DNA from: Streptococcus australis
Lineage (GTDB): Bacteria > Bacillota > Bacilli > Lactobacillales > Streptococcaceae
Reading direction: 5' to 3'
NCBI RefSeq assembly: GCF_003943615.1
Contig: NZ_RJPZ01000002.1
Coordinates: 286,487-350,486 of the forward strand
DNA: 64,000 nt
Part shown: positions 37,534 through 49,019 of the stretch, in pieces
Layout of the letters: each line of letters starts with the position of its first letter
Position numbering within the stretch: the stretch's first letter is position 1
The notes under the pieces: model-generated
The model's input: only the letters and a program-made list of their open reading frames with translations
Told to the model about the DNA's origin: nothing
Database searches by the model: none
Translations under genes and position numbers: made by a program

Positions 37534-38409
37534 TTAAATCACTTCCAAGTTTGGTTGGTGTTCAAATAAAGCTTTTGTTGCATGGTGGACATGATAGGCT
37601 ACATCTTCATTGTTCATGGTGTAGAGATGGACACCGGCAACATCTTGTGTGACCAAATCCACGATTTGATCTACCGCATAGGCCAAACCAGCCGCACGAA
37701 GGGATTCTGGATCATGTTCATACTTATCCAGAATGGCTTTGAACTTCCGTGGGATATGAACATTTTCACAAGTCTTCAACAAGCGAAGGGCCTGGTTTCT
37801 GTTAAGAATTGGCATCACCCCTGCATGAATGGGAACATCAATTCCCGCCAAGGTACACTTATCTTGAAAATCGTAGAAACGCTCATTGTCAAAGAAAAGC
37901 TGAGTCACTAGGCTCGAACATCCAGCATCCACTTTCTTTTTCAGATTTTGAATATCTGAAATTTGGTTTGGCGAATCTGGGTGACCTTCTGGGTAACAAG
38001 CACCAATCACATCAAAGTGAGGAGCTTCTGTTTTAATAAATTCAATCAAGTCCGTTGCATAACGAAAGTCTTTTAAAGGCTCAATACCAGGAATAATATC
38101 TCCACGAAGGGCCAAGATCCGATGAACCCCTACTTGATCTAATTCATGAAGGGTATCTGCTACTTTTTCCTTGCTTAGATAGATGGCAGGTAAGTGGGCA
38201 ATGGTCGGAATAGACAATTCATTCTGAATATGATTGGCTAAAGCAACCGTCGTCTCTTTGATATTGTATTTATTATTGCTAGCTGTCACACTGATAAAGT
38301 GTGGAGCTAATTCCTGCATATTTTCCAAGGCACGTAAGAGCTTGGCATTGCCTACTTCAGGATTTGGAGGGAAAACCTCAAAGGAGAGCGACGGTGTTTG
38401 CTTAGTCAT
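37534..38409 (-). CDS. metF: 5,10-methylenetetrahydrofolate reductase
   Basis: A 291-residue flavoprotein that reduces methylene-THF to methyl-THF, the methyl donor for MetE. The TIM-barrel signatures are SFEVFPPNPEVGN near the N-terminus, FISVTASNN, LALRGDI and THLFFDNE-like SLVTQLFFDNERFY. It follows metE by about 70 bases in the same direction; the usual streptococcal metE-metF order. The ATG at 38409 has AAAGGA upstream. Confidence 0.95.
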   Translation of the reverse strand: MTKQTPSLSFEVFPPNPEVGNAKLLRALENMQELAPHFISVTASNNKYNIKETTVALANHIQNELSIPTIAHLPAIYLSKEKVADTLHELDQVGVHRILALRGDIIPGIEPLKDFRYATDLIEFIKTEAPHFDVIGACYPEGHPDSPNQISDIQNLKKKVDAGCSSLVTQLFFDNERFYDFQDKCTLAGIDVPIHAGVMPILNRNQALRLLKTCENVHIPRKFKAILDKYEHDPESLRAAGLAYAVDQIVDLVTQDVAGVHLYTMNNEDVAYHVHHATKALFEHQPNLEVI

Positions 38410-38480
38410 CAAATGTATTCCTTTCTTGATTGAGCAATTCTTTTTTTGCTATCGAGCAAGCTTAGGAATTTCTACTTGCT

Positions 38481-40730
38481 TTATAGCGCTTTACGAGCAG
38501 CTTTTGCCGCTTCTACAAGACGGATCAAGCTTTCTTTTGTTTCTTTAATACCACGTGTTTTCAAACCACAGTCAGGGTTAATCCAAACTTTTCTGCTTGG
38601 TACTTTGGCAAGGATAGCTTCGATAGTGTGATCGATTTCGCCTTCGTTAGGCACACGAGGTGAGTGGATATCGTAAACCCCAGGTCCAACTTCTGTTTGG
38701 AAGTTTTTCGCTTTGAGTTCGTCCAAGATTTCAAGGTTTGAACGGCTTGCCTCAAATGAGATAACGTCTGCATCCATGTTGTCGATGGCTGGGATGATAT
38801 CTGTAAATTCTGAGTAACACATGTGCGTGTGGATTTGTGTGTCTGGTGCTACGGTTGAGTGTACCAAGCGGAAGGCTGGAATAGCCCAGTCAAGGTAGTC
38901 TTCGTACCAGTCACTACGACGGAGTGGCAATTTCTCACGAAGAGCAGCCTCGTCGATTTGGATAATCTTCACGCCTGCAGCTTCAAGGTCAAGAACTTCA
39001 TCCTTGATCGCAAGAGCGATTTGAAGAGTAGAATCCTTGATAGAGATGTCTTCACGTGGGAATGACCAGTTAAGAATTGTAACAGGTCCAGTCAACATAC
39101 CTTTAACAGGTTTGTCCGTACGACTTTGTGCGTAGCTAGACCATTTCACAGTGATAGGGTTGAGACGAGTCACATCACCCCAGATGATTGGTGGTTTAAC
39201 CCCACGCATACCATATGATTGTACCCAACCATTCTTAGAGAAGAGGTAACCTGACAAGTTTTGACCGAAGTACTCAACCATGTCGTTACGCTCGAATTCA
39301 CCGTGTACAAGCACGTCAAATCCAACTTCTTCTTGCCATTTGATCCATTCGTCGATAGTCTCAGCAAGGAAGGCATCGTATTCTTCTTGTGACAATTCAC
39401 CCTTACGGAAGGCCAAACGTTTCGCACGAACTTCTTTCGTTTGAGGGAAGGATCCGATGGTTGTTGTTGGAAGGGCTGGAAGTTTGAATGCTTCTTCTTG
39501 GATAGCTTCACGTTCTGCAAAGGCTGGCAAACGAGTGTAGTCTGCTTCTGTCAATCCAGCAATACGTGCACGAAGTTCCGCATTTGCTCCGACACGTTCA
39601 GTCGCAAAGAGTTCTTTGTTTGCTGCAAGAGCTTCTTCACCTTGACCATTGCGGATAGCATCCAAGTCACGAAGTTCTTCCAATTTTTCAACTGCAAAAG
39701 CAAAGTGGTTCAAGATAGCTGGTTCAAAGTCTTCATTGGCAGTTGTAAATGGCACATGAAGCAGTGAGCAAGAAGTTGTCAAAACAATGTTTTCAGCTGG
39801 TACTTGTTTCAAGATTTCCAAGCTTGCTTCGTAGTTGTTGCGCCAGATGTTCTTACCATTGACAATCCCTGCATAAAGAGTCTTGTCAGCTGGGAATCCA
39901 CCTTTCACGAGTTCAAGAGTTTTCTTCCCTTCCACAAAGTCCAAACCGATCGCATCTACTGGCAAGTTCACAAGGTCATTGTAGACATCACGAACATCAC
40001 CAAAGTAAGTTTGGATCAGAACCTCAAGACCTTTCTTGTCAGCCAAGAGTTTGTTGTAGAGGTTCAAGAAGAGCGCTTTTTCTTCAGCTGATAAATCTTT
40101 GACAAGAGCTGCTTCATCCAGTTGAATACGAGTTGCCCCAAGTTCAGCCAATTTAGCAAAAACATCTTGGTAAGCAGCTACTAAGCTATCCACGAAGTCT
40201 TCTGCTTTCACGCCTTCTTCAAAGTCTGATAATTGAAGGAAAGTGAATGGTCCAACCACAACCGGACGAGTGTCAAGACCCAAGTCTTTCGCTTCTTGGT
40301 ACTCATCAAAAATCTTGTGACCAGCCAATTTGACTTCTGTTGTTTTTTCAAATTTTGGAACAATGTAGTGGTAGTTGGTGTTGAACCATTTCTTCATTGG
40401 AAGGGCACGCACATCCCCTTTTTCTCCTTGGTAACCACGCGCCAAAGCGAAGTAGCGTTCAAGGTCAGACAAGTCCAAGTTTTGAACCGATGCAGGAACC
40501 ACATTGAAAAGGAAAGCAGCATCTAGGAAGTTATCATAATGTGAAAAATCATTTGATGGAATTTCAGTGATCCCTTTTTCTTTGACAATATTCCAGTGTT
40601 TAGCACGCAACTCTTTTGCTGCATCTAACAAATCTTCAGCTGTAATTTCGTTTCTAAAATATTTTTCAGTTGTAAATTTTAGTTCGCGGAATTCACCCAA
40701 ACGAGGGAATCCGATAATTGTTGTTGACAT
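38481..40730 (-). CDS. metE: Cobalamin-independent methionine synthase
   Basis: A 749-residue MetE that methylates homocysteine from 5-methyl-THF-polyglutamate. It has two similar barrels; the C-terminal one carries the zinc site: HTHMCYSEF supplies His and Cys, a Glu lies in [14 protein letters not shown], and the last Cys is in NPDCGLKTR. The N-terminal [17 protein letters not shown] is the folate-binding start. GGAGG lies upstream of the ATG, and MetR-like operators lie in the leader. It forms an operon with metF. Confidence 0.97.
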   Translation of the reverse strand: MSTTIIGFPRLGEFRELKFTTEKYFRNEITAEDLLDAAKELRAKHWNIVKEKGITEIPSNDFSHYDNFLDAAFLFNVVPASVQNLDLSDLERYFALARGYQGEKGDVRALPMKKWFNTNYHYIVPKFEKTTEVKLAGHKIFDEYQEAKDLGLDTRPVVVGPFTFLQLSDFEEGVKAEDFVDSLVAAYQDVFAKLAELGATRIQLDEAALVKDLSAEEKALFLNLYNKLLADKKGLEVLIQTYFGDVRDVYNDLVNLPVDAIGLDFVEGKKTLELVKGGFPADKTLYAGIVNGKNIWRNNYEASLEILKQVPAENIVLTTSCSLLHVPFTTANEDFEPAILNHFAFAVEKLEELRDLDAIRNGQGEEALAANKELFATERVGANAELRARIAGLTEADYTRLPAFAEREAIQEEAFKLPALPTTTIGSFPQTKEVRAKRLAFRKGELSQEEYDAFLAETIDEWIKWQEEVGFDVLVHGEFERNDMVEYFGQNLSGYLFSKNGWVQSYGMRGVKPPIIWGDVTRLNPITVKWSSYAQSRTDKPVKGMLTGPVTILNWSFPREDISIKDSTLQIALAIKDEVLDLEAAGVKIIQIDEAALREKLPLRRSDWYEDYLDWAIPAFRLVHSTVAPDTQIHTHMCYSEFTDIIPAIDNMDADVISFEASRSNLEILDELKAKNFQTEVGPGVYDIHSPRVPNEGEIDHTIEAILAKVPSRKVWINPDCGLKTRGIKETKESLIRLVEAAKAARKAL

Positions 40731-40812
40731 GTTTTGTCCTCCAAAAATTCAAGTTGAGTCTATCTTATCAGAAGAAGCCCCTTCTGTATAATTGCTTTTC
40801 AATGGTTTTCGA

Positions 40813-40829
40813 TATAGCCAGAAACTATA
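40813..40829 (-). promoter_or_regulatory. MetR/MtaR-type operator upstream of metE
   Basis: On the minus strand TATAGTTTCTGGCTATA closely follows the streptococcal MetR/MtaR consensus TATAGTT-N3-AACTATA, differing by a base or two in the right half. It lies about 85 bases before the metE start, upstream of a TATACA -10-like box near 40785, which suits a LysR-type activator. Confidence 0.6.
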
Positions 40830-40877
40830 ACCTTATAGATCAAGGGTTTTCGCCCCTTGCCATTGACCAGAACTAAT

Positions 40878-40905
40878 AGTCCTTATAAAAAATAACTATA
40901 GGACT
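40878..40905. promoter_or_regulatory. Second dyad upstream of metE
   Basis: AGTCC-TTATA ... TATA-GGACT encloses TATAGTTATTTTTTATA on the minus strand, again similar to the MetR/MtaR consensus left half. It is about 150 bases before metE. It may be a distal operator or a small hairpin; it lacks a T tail. Confidence 0.45.
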
Positions 40906-40959
40906 TCTACCAGACAGACTGAGCCTCCTCCCATTGGACAGTCCTCGCTCCCTCTAAAA

Positions 40960-40989
40960 CAAAAAAAGAAGCTATCCGCTTCTTTTTTG
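40960..40989 (-). terminator. Terminator after dexB
   Basis: AAAAAAAGAAGC/GCTTCTTTTTT with a five-base loop, directly past the dexB stop, with a T run on the minus strand. Confidence 0.85.
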
Positions 40990-40996
40990 TAGGTCC

Positions 40997-42679
<1,683 letters not shown>

Positions 42680-42724
42680 TTAGTGGGGCTATCAGTCTCC
42701 TTTAAAATAAAAAAAGAAGTCACT

Positions 42725-43765
42725 TTAGAAAACCTCCTTTTTTAGCCTTCTCATCCTCTTTTCATTTTGCCAATTGTGATAAGAGAGCATGGCCAATCCA
42801 AAGAGATGGCTTCCAACCAAGGCTACCACAAAAATCAGCTTGCCTCTGTCTGGATAAGAAAGCGGGAGATTGCTAAAACCATAGCGAGCCCACTCGATGA
42901 AGATCGGATGCGAAAAGTAAAGTGCCATACTCATCTGTTTTAAATACTGTAAGTCATAAGATTTTAAAAAGGACGATTTTAGGCAAGCATTGACCAAATA
43001 GACCGTCACAAAAGGAAGAAGAAAGAAAAAGTTCTTATCCATTCCTTCATGTTGAAAAATAACTACGCCTTCTAAACAGAGGAAACCAAAAGTCAGAGCA
43101 ACCTTTTGCCAACGGTGAACCCTAAAATTTTGTGAATGAAAATGATCAAACAGATAGTAACCCATATAGATAAAAATAGGCGTGTAAAAGAATCCATTTC
43201 GAGCAGTGAAAAATAAGTTGCTGTAGAGCTGGTAGCCCTTGAGAAGACTCGTGGTATCCAGATAAGCCGAATAGGTCTCAACCAAGCCCCAGCAATAGAG
43301 GAGCAAGCTGATCACCCCCGCCCAAACCATGCCCAAGCGTTTGACCAGTTGATTGACCAAAAACAAACCTAGCAAAAAAGCTGGGATATACCAGAGTTGG
43401 TAACACATCCCCAAATAGACCAGAGCGATGAGGACGCTAGTTAGAAAGAGAGATACTGGGAGGTTGAGACTAGAAAAAAAGAACCAGGCATATGGAAGAT
43501 AGACACAACTCCAAAATAAATAAGTTTTTATGATTTTGACCAGATAGGCCTTCATTTTCCTCGAATCCCTTAGTGATTGCTTGAGGAAAAAGCTAGCACA
43601 GACGATAAAAAATGGTACCGCCATCCTTCCCAGGATGCTCTTAAGAGCAAAATGCACCGGCTCATAGGAAGTTAAGCGACCACTATGAACCATAATCACT
43701 GCAATCGCAAAAAGGTATTGAAAGAGACTTATCGTGGAGGTGTTATAAAGGGGATTCTTTTTCAT
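42725..43765 (-). CDS. Acyltransferase-3 family membrane protein
   Basis: A 346-residue membrane protein with about ten helices and the acyltransferase-3 pattern: a histidine in the first helix (AIAVIMVHSGRL, equivalent to the family's catalytic His) and MAVPFFIVCASFFL in the second. These enzymes O-acylate wall or exported glycans, sometimes peptidoglycan or teichoic acid. The acceptor is unknown. The ATG at 43765 follows AAGGAG; 21 further upstream codons are probably not translated. The neighbouring 48 bases after its stop carry a T tract but no strong hairpin. Confidence 0.82.
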   Translation of the reverse strand: MKKNPLYNTSTISLFQYLFAIAVIMVHSGRLTSYEPVHFALKSILGRMAVPFFIVCASFFLKQSLRDSRKMKAYLVKIIKTYLFWSCVYLPYAWFFFSSLNLPVSLFLTSVLIALVYLGMCYQLWYIPAFLLGLFLVNQLVKRLGMVWAGVISLLLYCWGLVETYSAYLDTTSLLKGYQLYSNLFFTARNGFFYTPIFIYMGYYLFDHFHSQNFRVHRWQKVALTFGFLCLEGVVIFQHEGMDKNFFFLLPFVTVYLVNACLKSSFLKSYDLQYLKQMSMALYFSHPIFIEWARYGFSNLPLSYPDRGKLIFVVALVGSHLFGLAMLSYHNWQNEKRMRRLKKEVF

Positions 43766-43868
43766 GTCCGACTCCTTGCTAAATGCAGATTCTATGGTTA
43801 TTTTAGCATGAAAGGTAAGGCCAAGCAAGGAATCTTTGGATCCTTATCTACCTTTTTCCCTTTATTTT

Positions 43869-43884
43869 TGATATACTCAAAGCA
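43869..43884 (+). promoter_or_regulatory. Extended -10 promoter, probable leaderless start for pabBC
   Basis: TGATATACT (hexamer TATACT 43872-43877) ends only six bases before the ATG at 43884. A transcript starting at the usual distance would begin at or next to that A, so the message would have no leader. No Shine-Dalgarno sequence is present (CTCAAAGC precedes the ATG). Confidence 0.65.
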
Positions 43885-45611
43885 TGCACAAACAAACGAT
43901 TATTGATTTTAAAGAGCTTGGATTGCGACAGCTTTTCACCAAGCCCATAAGGGAATTAAAAACCAGAGACATAGATCAAGTCGAGGACCTTCTTAAAGAA
44001 GTGGAAACTTACCAAGAAGCTGGTTTTTATGCCGTAGGCTATGTCAGCTATGAGGCTGCTCCTGCTTTTGAGAAAAAATTAGCTGTCCATCCTGCACCTC
44101 TCATGGGAGAGTATCTCCTCTACTTCACCATTCACGAGAAAGTAGAAACCCTTCCTTTCCCAGAGGACTATGAGGCTGTGGATCTACCTGCCAATTGGAA
44201 GGAAGAGGTCAAGGCGCCTGCCTATCAAGAAGCCATTGAGACCATCCATCACCACATCCGTCAAGGAGACACCTACCAGGTCAACTATACCGTCCAGCTT
44301 TCTCAAGAGCTAGAGGCTGATCCTTTGGCCATCTATAATCGCTTAGTGGTAGAGCAAAAGGCCCATTACAATGCCTTTATCCAGCACGATGATGTGTCCA
44401 TCCTCTCTATCAGCCCTGAACTCTTTTTTGAACAAGAAGATCGGCTATTGACCACGCGCCCCATGAAGGGGACTACTCGTCGTGGCCTCACCAACCAAGC
44501 TGATCTTGAAGAGGCAGCTTGGTTAGAAGCAGACCCCAAAAATCGAGCGGAAAATATGATGATTGTAGATCTCCTCCGCAATGATATGAACCGGATTTCG
44601 GAAATTGGAAGTGAGCAGGTGACCCGTCTCTGCCAAGTTGAGCAATACTCTACCGTTTGGCAGATGACGTCGACCATTGAAAGTCGCTTGCGCCCAGAGA
44701 TCGACCTGGTTCAAACCTTCCAGGCCCTCTTTCCTTGTGGTTCGATTACAGGGGCACCGAAAATCTCTACTATGGAAATTATTCAAAAGACAGAGGCTGC
44801 TCCTCGCGGAGTCTACTGTGGAACGATCGGTATCCTTCTTCCAAAAGGGAAACGGATCTTCAATGTGGCTATCCGAACCCTTCAAATGCAAGGTACCAAA
44901 GCCATCTATGGCGTAGGAGGGGGCATCACTTGGGACAGTAAATGGAAATCCGAATACCAGGAAACTAAGCAAAAGTCTGCTGTTCTCTACCGTCAAGAGC
45001 CTCGATTTGATCTCTTGACAACTGGTCGTATCCACCAAGGAGAGTTGACCTTCCTGAAGCAACACTTGACCCGTTTGAGAGAGGCCAGCCGCTACTTTGC
45101 CTATCCTTATAATGAGCAAAAGCTCTTGAACAAACTTCAAGAAGAGCTCACTCATGTGGATTCTAGCCTTGACTATCGTTGTCGGATAGCCTTGCAGAAA
45201 AACGGAAACTTCCAACTGACGATTACGGAGCTAACAGACTTGCCAGCTAGCTATCTACAGGCTCAATTACGAGAACAAACTGCACCATTAAACCGACCTT
45301 TTACCTATTTTAAAACGAGCCAGAGAGACCACCTCATCCAGTCAGATCGGGAGCAGATCTACTATTTAGAAGACGGAACCTTACTAGAGACGACCATTGG
45401 CAATCTCATCCTAGAGATCAAGGGCCAACTCTATACTCCTCCAGCTCACCTCCCTTTATTAGATGGGATCTACCGTCGCCATCTATTGGAAACTGGACAA
45501 GTAGAGGAAAAACTCTTGACCCTGAAGGATTTAGAAGTTGCTGACAGAGTCTATGCCTGCAATGCCCTTCGTGGCCTTTATCCACTCGATTTTACAAGAA
45601 AGTACTCATAA
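43884..45611 (+). CDS. pabB: Fused aminodeoxychorismate synthase component I / aminodeoxychorismate lyase
   Basis: A 575-residue fusion for p-aminobenzoate synthesis, a folate precursor. The N-terminal part (to about 335) is the chorismate-using PabB domain: RQGDTYQVNYTVQL, SPELFFEQ, TRPMKGTTRRG, KNRAENMMIVDLLRNDM (in pieces) and FPCGSITGAPKI. The C-terminal 220 residues are a class-IV aminotransferase-like lyase domain (PabC), as in the single pneumococcal protein of about 570 residues. The start MHKQTIIDFKELG matches those homologues, supporting the ATG despite the lack of a ribosome site. It overlaps the next gene by one base. Confidence 0.93.
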   Translation: MHKQTIIDFKELGLRQLFTKPIRELKTRDIDQVEDLLKEVETYQEAGFYAVGYVSYEAAPAFEKKLAVHPAPLMGEYLLYFTIHEKVETLPFPEDYEAVDLPANWKEEVKAPAYQEAIETIHHHIRQGDTYQVNYTVQLSQELEADPLAIYNRLVVEQKAHYNAFIQHDDVSILSISPELFFEQEDRLLTTRPMKGTTRRGLTNQADLEEAAWLEADPKNRAENMMIVDLLRNDMNRISEIGSEQVTRLCQVEQYSTVWQMTSTIESRLRPEIDLVQTFQALFPCGSITGAPKISTMEIIQKTEAAPRGVYCGTIGILLPKGKRIFNVAIRTLQMQGTKAIYGVGGGITWDSKWKSEYQETKQKSAVLYRQEPRFDLLTTGRIHQGELTFLKQHLTRLREASRYFAYPYNEQKLLNKLQEELTHVDSSLDYRCRIALQKNGNFQLTITELTDLPASYLQAQLREQTAPLNRPFTYFKTSQRDHLIQSDREQIYYLEDGTLLETTIGNLILEIKGQLYTPPAHLPLLDGIYRRHLLETGQVEEKLLTLKDLEVADRVYACNALRGLYPLDFTRKYS

Positions 45612-46225
45612 TGAAACTTATTTTTTTACATGGCCTAGGCCAGGATGCTCATTCTTGGCAAAGTGTTCAAGATGCACTTTCCCCCTTGCCTTCTGACTCT
45701 TTCGCTATTTTCTCTTATCCAAGCGAAAGCTACCAGGAGGCCAAAGAAAGACTGACGGAGTGTCTCCAACAAGAAAGCGAGCCCTTTATTCTGGTTGGAC
45801 TCTCACTGGGTGGCGTTCTCGCTCTTGAACTCTCCAGCCAAGACTTACCACACCTCAAGGGCTTGGTGCTCTCAGGGACACAATACAAACTCAAGACCAA
45901 TCTCCTCTATCGGCTCCAGATCCTCCTCTTTCGTCTGCTTCCCAAACAGGTCTTTGAAAAGCAGGGGGCCAACAAACAGCACATGTTGCAAATCTTGACC
46001 GAGTTAAAAAGTCTTAATCTAACCAATACTGCTAAAACTTGTCAGCTCCCTAGCTTAGTGATTTGTGGCAGTAAAGATTGGGCCAATCAAGCTTCTTCGA
46101 AAAAGTTGGCAAATCTCCTGCCCAAAGGGCACTATCAAGAAATCGCAGATGGAGGCCATCTACTCAATACTCAGAAACCCAATGAACTGGCACAAGTCAT
46201 CAAGGAGTTTTTGAAGAACATCTAG
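45611..46225 (+). CDS. Alpha/beta hydrolase
   Basis: A 204-residue alpha/beta-hydrolase. The oxyanion region is LIFLHGLGQDAHSW, the nucleophile elbow LVGLSLGGVLAL holds the serine, the acid is in CGSKDWAN and the histidine in DGGHLLN. Small size and lack of a signal peptide suggest a cytosolic esterase or thioesterase-like role; the substrate is unknown. It starts at the last base of the pabB stop (TAATG), so it is translationally coupled. Whether it works in folate metabolism is not known. Confidence 0.85.
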   Translation: MKLIFLHGLGQDAHSWQSVQDALSPLPSDSFAIFSYPSESYQEAKERLTECLQQESEPFILVGLSLGGVLALELSSQDLPHLKGLVLSGTQYKLKTNLLYRLQILLFRLLPKQVFEKQGANKQHMLQILTELKSLNLTNTAKTCQLPSLVICGSKDWANQASSKKLANLLPKGHYQEIADGGHLLNTQKPNELAQVIKEFLKNI

Positions 46226-46280
46226 TAAAAAAGGACAGAAGCCTTCTTGAATCAAGATAGTCTAACTGTTCTTTTTTACT
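46224..46280 (+). terminator. Terminator after the hydrolase
   Basis: AGTAAAAAAGGACAG pairs with CTGTTCTTTTTTACT (one G-U) over a 27-base loop that holds its own CTTGA/TCAAG hairpin. It starts at the stop codon and ends the pabB-hydrolase transcript. Confidence 0.7.
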
Positions 46281-46389
46281 TTTTAAAATTTTAGAAATAT
46301 TTTAGAATTGCTTGATAGTTATTTGAAAAGCAAGCTGTATACTAAGAGTGTAAAGAAAACAACTAGTCATTTGGACGAAGGAGAAAACC

Positions 46390-47298
46390 ATGGAAAAAGT
46401 ATTAGAAATTTCCCATTTGAGTAAAAAATTTGGTCAACAATACGCCTTAAACGATGTGAATCTGAGCATTCGCAAAGGTGATGTCTACGGCCTGATCGGT
46501 AAGAACGGAGCTGGGAAAACCACCCTCATCAAGGTCATTACCCAGCTAATTCAAGAAACTGACGGAAGCGTCTCCCTCTTTGCTTCTACAAATCGCTCCC
46601 AGTGGACCCAAGCCCTGAAACGTGTCGGATCCGTCATTGAGAGTCCCGTGGCACACAAACATATGACTGCCTATCAAAACTTAGTCTACTATTGCAAGGC
46701 TCGCCATATCCCAAACCCCGACCAGGTCATCAAAGAAACTCTGAACTATGTCGGCCTGAGTAATACAGGCAAGAAAAAATTTCGTGATTTTTCACTGGGA
46801 ATGAAACAACGGTTGGGAATTGCCATTGCGCTCATTGCCAAACCCGACTTCCTCATTCTGGACGAACCCATCAATGGTCTTGATCCGGTCGGAATCAAGG
46901 AATTTCGTCAGATGATCAAGCGCCTCAATGATGAACTCGGCATGACCATCCTCATTTCCAGTCATATCCTCTCTGAACTCTATCTGGTTGCTAATCGCTT
47001 TGGCATTGTCGACCAAGGACGCCTGATCAAAGAAATTAGCAAGGCCGAATTCGAGGAGCAAGGCGAAGACTATATCATCCTCAAGACCAATCAACTAGCC
47101 CTCGCGAGTCAACTGATCCAGGATCAACTCCATCATCGCATCAAGGTCATCGATAAGGATGGAGAAATCCATATCTTTGGCCAGACTCACGATATTAAAG
47201 TCATCGTCAAAGCCCTCGTTCAAGCGGATATTGACGTGGACGAAATCTACTATGCCCGCCAAGATCTAGAAAAATTCTTTACAGACTTGGTAGACTAG
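46390..47298 (+). CDS. ABC transporter ATP-binding protein (BcrA-like)
   Basis: A 302-residue ATPase. Walker A is GKNGAGKTT (about residues 37-45), the signature is FSLGMKQRLG, Walker B is LILDEPINGLD and the H-loop is SSHIL. The C-terminal 90 residues are the extension found in BcrA-type exporters of the ABC-2 group. It pairs with the permease encoded 56 bases on. Such pairs export or detoxify peptides such as bacitracin or lantibiotics, but the substrate is not evident. GAAGGAG precedes the ATG, and TATACT (46338-46343) is a likely -10. Confidence 0.9.
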   Translation: MEKVLEISHLSKKFGQQYALNDVNLSIRKGDVYGLIGKNGAGKTTLIKVITQLIQETDGSVSLFASTNRSQWTQALKRVGSVIESPVAHKHMTAYQNLVYYCKARHIPNPDQVIKETLNYVGLSNTGKKKFRDFSLGMKQRLGIAIALIAKPDFLILDEPINGLDPVGIKEFRQMIKRLNDELGMTILISSHILSELYLVANRFGIVDQGRLIKEISKAEFEEQGEDYIILKTNQLALASQLIQDQLHHRIKVIDKDGEIHIFGQTHDIKVIVKALVQADIDVDEIYYARQDLEKFFTDLVD

Positions 47299-47354
47299 TC
47301 CAAATACCATCTTCCTGTATAACCTATCCACACATTTCATTTAGGAGATTTATC

Positions 47355-48107
47355 ATGTTGCATACTATTCAAGCAGATTTTTATAGACTTTTTCGCTCCA
47401 AAGGTTTTTGGATTACAGAAGCCATTCTCGTTCTCAATATCCTGTCTGGAGTCATCTTTGGAGCTACCGGACACGTCGGTGTCAATACGGAATCCAAATT
47501 ACCCCAAGCGACCGAAGTTTGGACTGGCTTTAAAGCCTTGACCAACTATTCCTCCAGCATCAGTGTGACCATCCTCTTTACCATTATTGTCATCACCCTG
47601 GTCCTGGGAACAGACTTAACACAAAACTTATACAAGAATAGTTTGGCCTATGGCGTCTCTCGCACCAGCTACTACTTTGCTAAAAGTGCTGTTGTCTTGA
47701 CCATTGCTCTTTTCCAATTCCTCGTTTCTTATGGTCTCGTCTTCTTGATTGCGACCCTCTACAATGGACTTGGCACCATGCCAGATCACTTCTTGGCTCA
47801 TTTTGGACTGACCCTACTGATTCAGTTCCTCTCCACCTTGGCTTGGGTCAGCATCATTTCCTTCCTCCTTTACGCTAGCCAATCCATCACCTTGGCCTTC
47901 GTTGGCTACTTCGTTGGAAATATCTTCTTAAGCCTTCCTGCGCTCTTCTTTAAAGACATCGACATTTTGCACTATCTAAACTTGGAATTCCAATATTCCA
48001 TGGTCCAAAGTACGACAGCAACAAACAATACCCTCTCTATCGCCCTTGGATTCATCCTTGTTTTCGGATTCCTGGGACTAGCTACCTTTAAACACAAAGA
48101 TTTATAA
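47355..48107 (+). CDS. ABC-2 type transporter permease
   Basis: A 250-residue integral membrane protein with about six helices (roughly 18-38, 68-90, 110-133, 145-168, 175-195, 225-245). The N-terminal IQADFYRLFRSKGFW is the usual ABC-2 permease start, and SLAYGVSRTSYYFAKS is the conserved loop region. It forms the channel for the ATPase just upstream. An AGGAG lies eight bases before the ATG. It converges on the histidine kinase gene. Confidence 0.88.
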   Translation: MLHTIQADFYRLFRSKGFWITEAILVLNILSGVIFGATGHVGVNTESKLPQATEVWTGFKALTNYSSSISVTILFTIIVITLVLGTDLTQNLYKNSLAYGVSRTSYYFAKSAVVLTIALFQFLVSYGLVFLIATLYNGLGTMPDHFLAHFGLTLLIQFLSTLAWVSIISFLLYASQSITLAFVGYFVGNIFLSLPALFFKDIDILHYLNLEFQYSMVQSTTATNNTLSIALGFILVFGFLGLATFKHKDL

Positions 48108-48111
48108 AAAC

Positions 48112-48142
48112 AAAAAGGCTTGACGATTGGTCAAGCCTTACT
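48112..48142. terminator. Terminator between ABC permease and histidine kinase
   Basis: AAGGCTTGAC/GGTCAAGCCTT with a four-base loop; A and T runs on either side let it serve both converging genes. It overlaps the kinase stop codon. Confidence 0.75.
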
Positions 48143-49019
48143 GTTTTAATGTAATGGTTAAGATAAACCAATCTGCCTCCGTTGCCAGTTGCAAATCTCC
48201 CCCTAAGATTTCTACAAAATTTTGAATGATGTAGAGACCCAGGCCAGAAGACTCCTCTGTGTCCGATAGATTTTCGGAGTAGAAGCGACTAGCTAATTGG
48301 TCTAAGTGTTGAATCGGCTGTTGCACAATATTTCGCAGTTCGACCCGAATTGTCTCCGCATCAGAAGTCAGGGTCAAACGGGCCTCTTCCTTCCCATGCT
48401 TGAGGACATTGCTGAACATATTTTGCAAGAGGCGCTCCCAAAGCTCAGGATCAGTAGCATAATGGAGATGCTCTTCTAACTCTACCTCTAGTGCAATCCC
48501 CGCCTCAGACAAGCTATCATAATACTGGAATAACTGCTGAGTTAGGACTTGGCTGAGATTAACGTCTGAAAGCCGAGGCTGAATGGCACCCTCCATCAAG
48601 CGTCTGTATTCCAAGAGTGATTCCAAGCGTTTTGAGACGACTTGAAGATTGGAAGCAATTTTTTTCAGTTTTCCCTCTTCTTGCGTCCCACTCTTGATGA
48701 TTTGTTGGGTATAACCAGACGCAATGGTCAAAGGCGTCCGAATATCGTGAGCAATATTACTGATGGCCATATCCAAGGTTTTCTTCTCTTGAAAGGCAAT
48801 CCGATTGGTCCGCTCGATCTGGTCAAAGAGCTCACTGACCTGTTTGGTCAAGGCGACCAATTCTTTATTTGAAACACGTGACGTCAACCGTACCCCACTC
48901 CCATTTTGGAGCTTCTTTTGAATCTGCTCCTGCAAATCCTTTAAAGCTGAAAGCAAGCGAACATAGCCCAGTCCCAAGAGAAGGACAAGGAAGACTAGAA
49001 CTAGAACCAATCCCCACAT
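48138..49019 (-). CDS. Sensor histidine kinase with one visible membrane helix
   Basis: A 293-residue kinase. A single hydrophobic stretch at residues 2-20 is followed directly by a coiled linker, then the H-box NIAHDIRTPLT (His91), an N-box LLQNMFSNVLKHG and G-box SSGLGLYI. Only a few residues could lie outside the membrane, so it cannot have an extracellular sensor domain; signals may come through a partner or the membrane. It overlaps or abuts the response regulator (shared base 49019), so the two are co-translated. Confidence 0.88.
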   Translation of the reverse strand: MWGLVLVLVFLVLLLGLGYVRLLSALKDLQEQIQKKLQNGSGVRLTSRVSNKELVALTKQVSELFDQIERTNRIAFQEKKTLDMAISNIAHDIRTPLTIASGYTQQIIKSGTQEEGKLKKIASNLQVVSKRLESLLEYRRLMEGAIQPRLSDVNLSQVLTQQLFQYYDSLSEAGIALEVELEEHLHYATDPELWERLLQNMFSNVLKHGKEEARLTLTSDAETIRVELRNIVQQPIQHLDQLASRFYSENLSDTEESSGLGLYIIQNFVEILGGDLQLATEADWFILTITLKQ

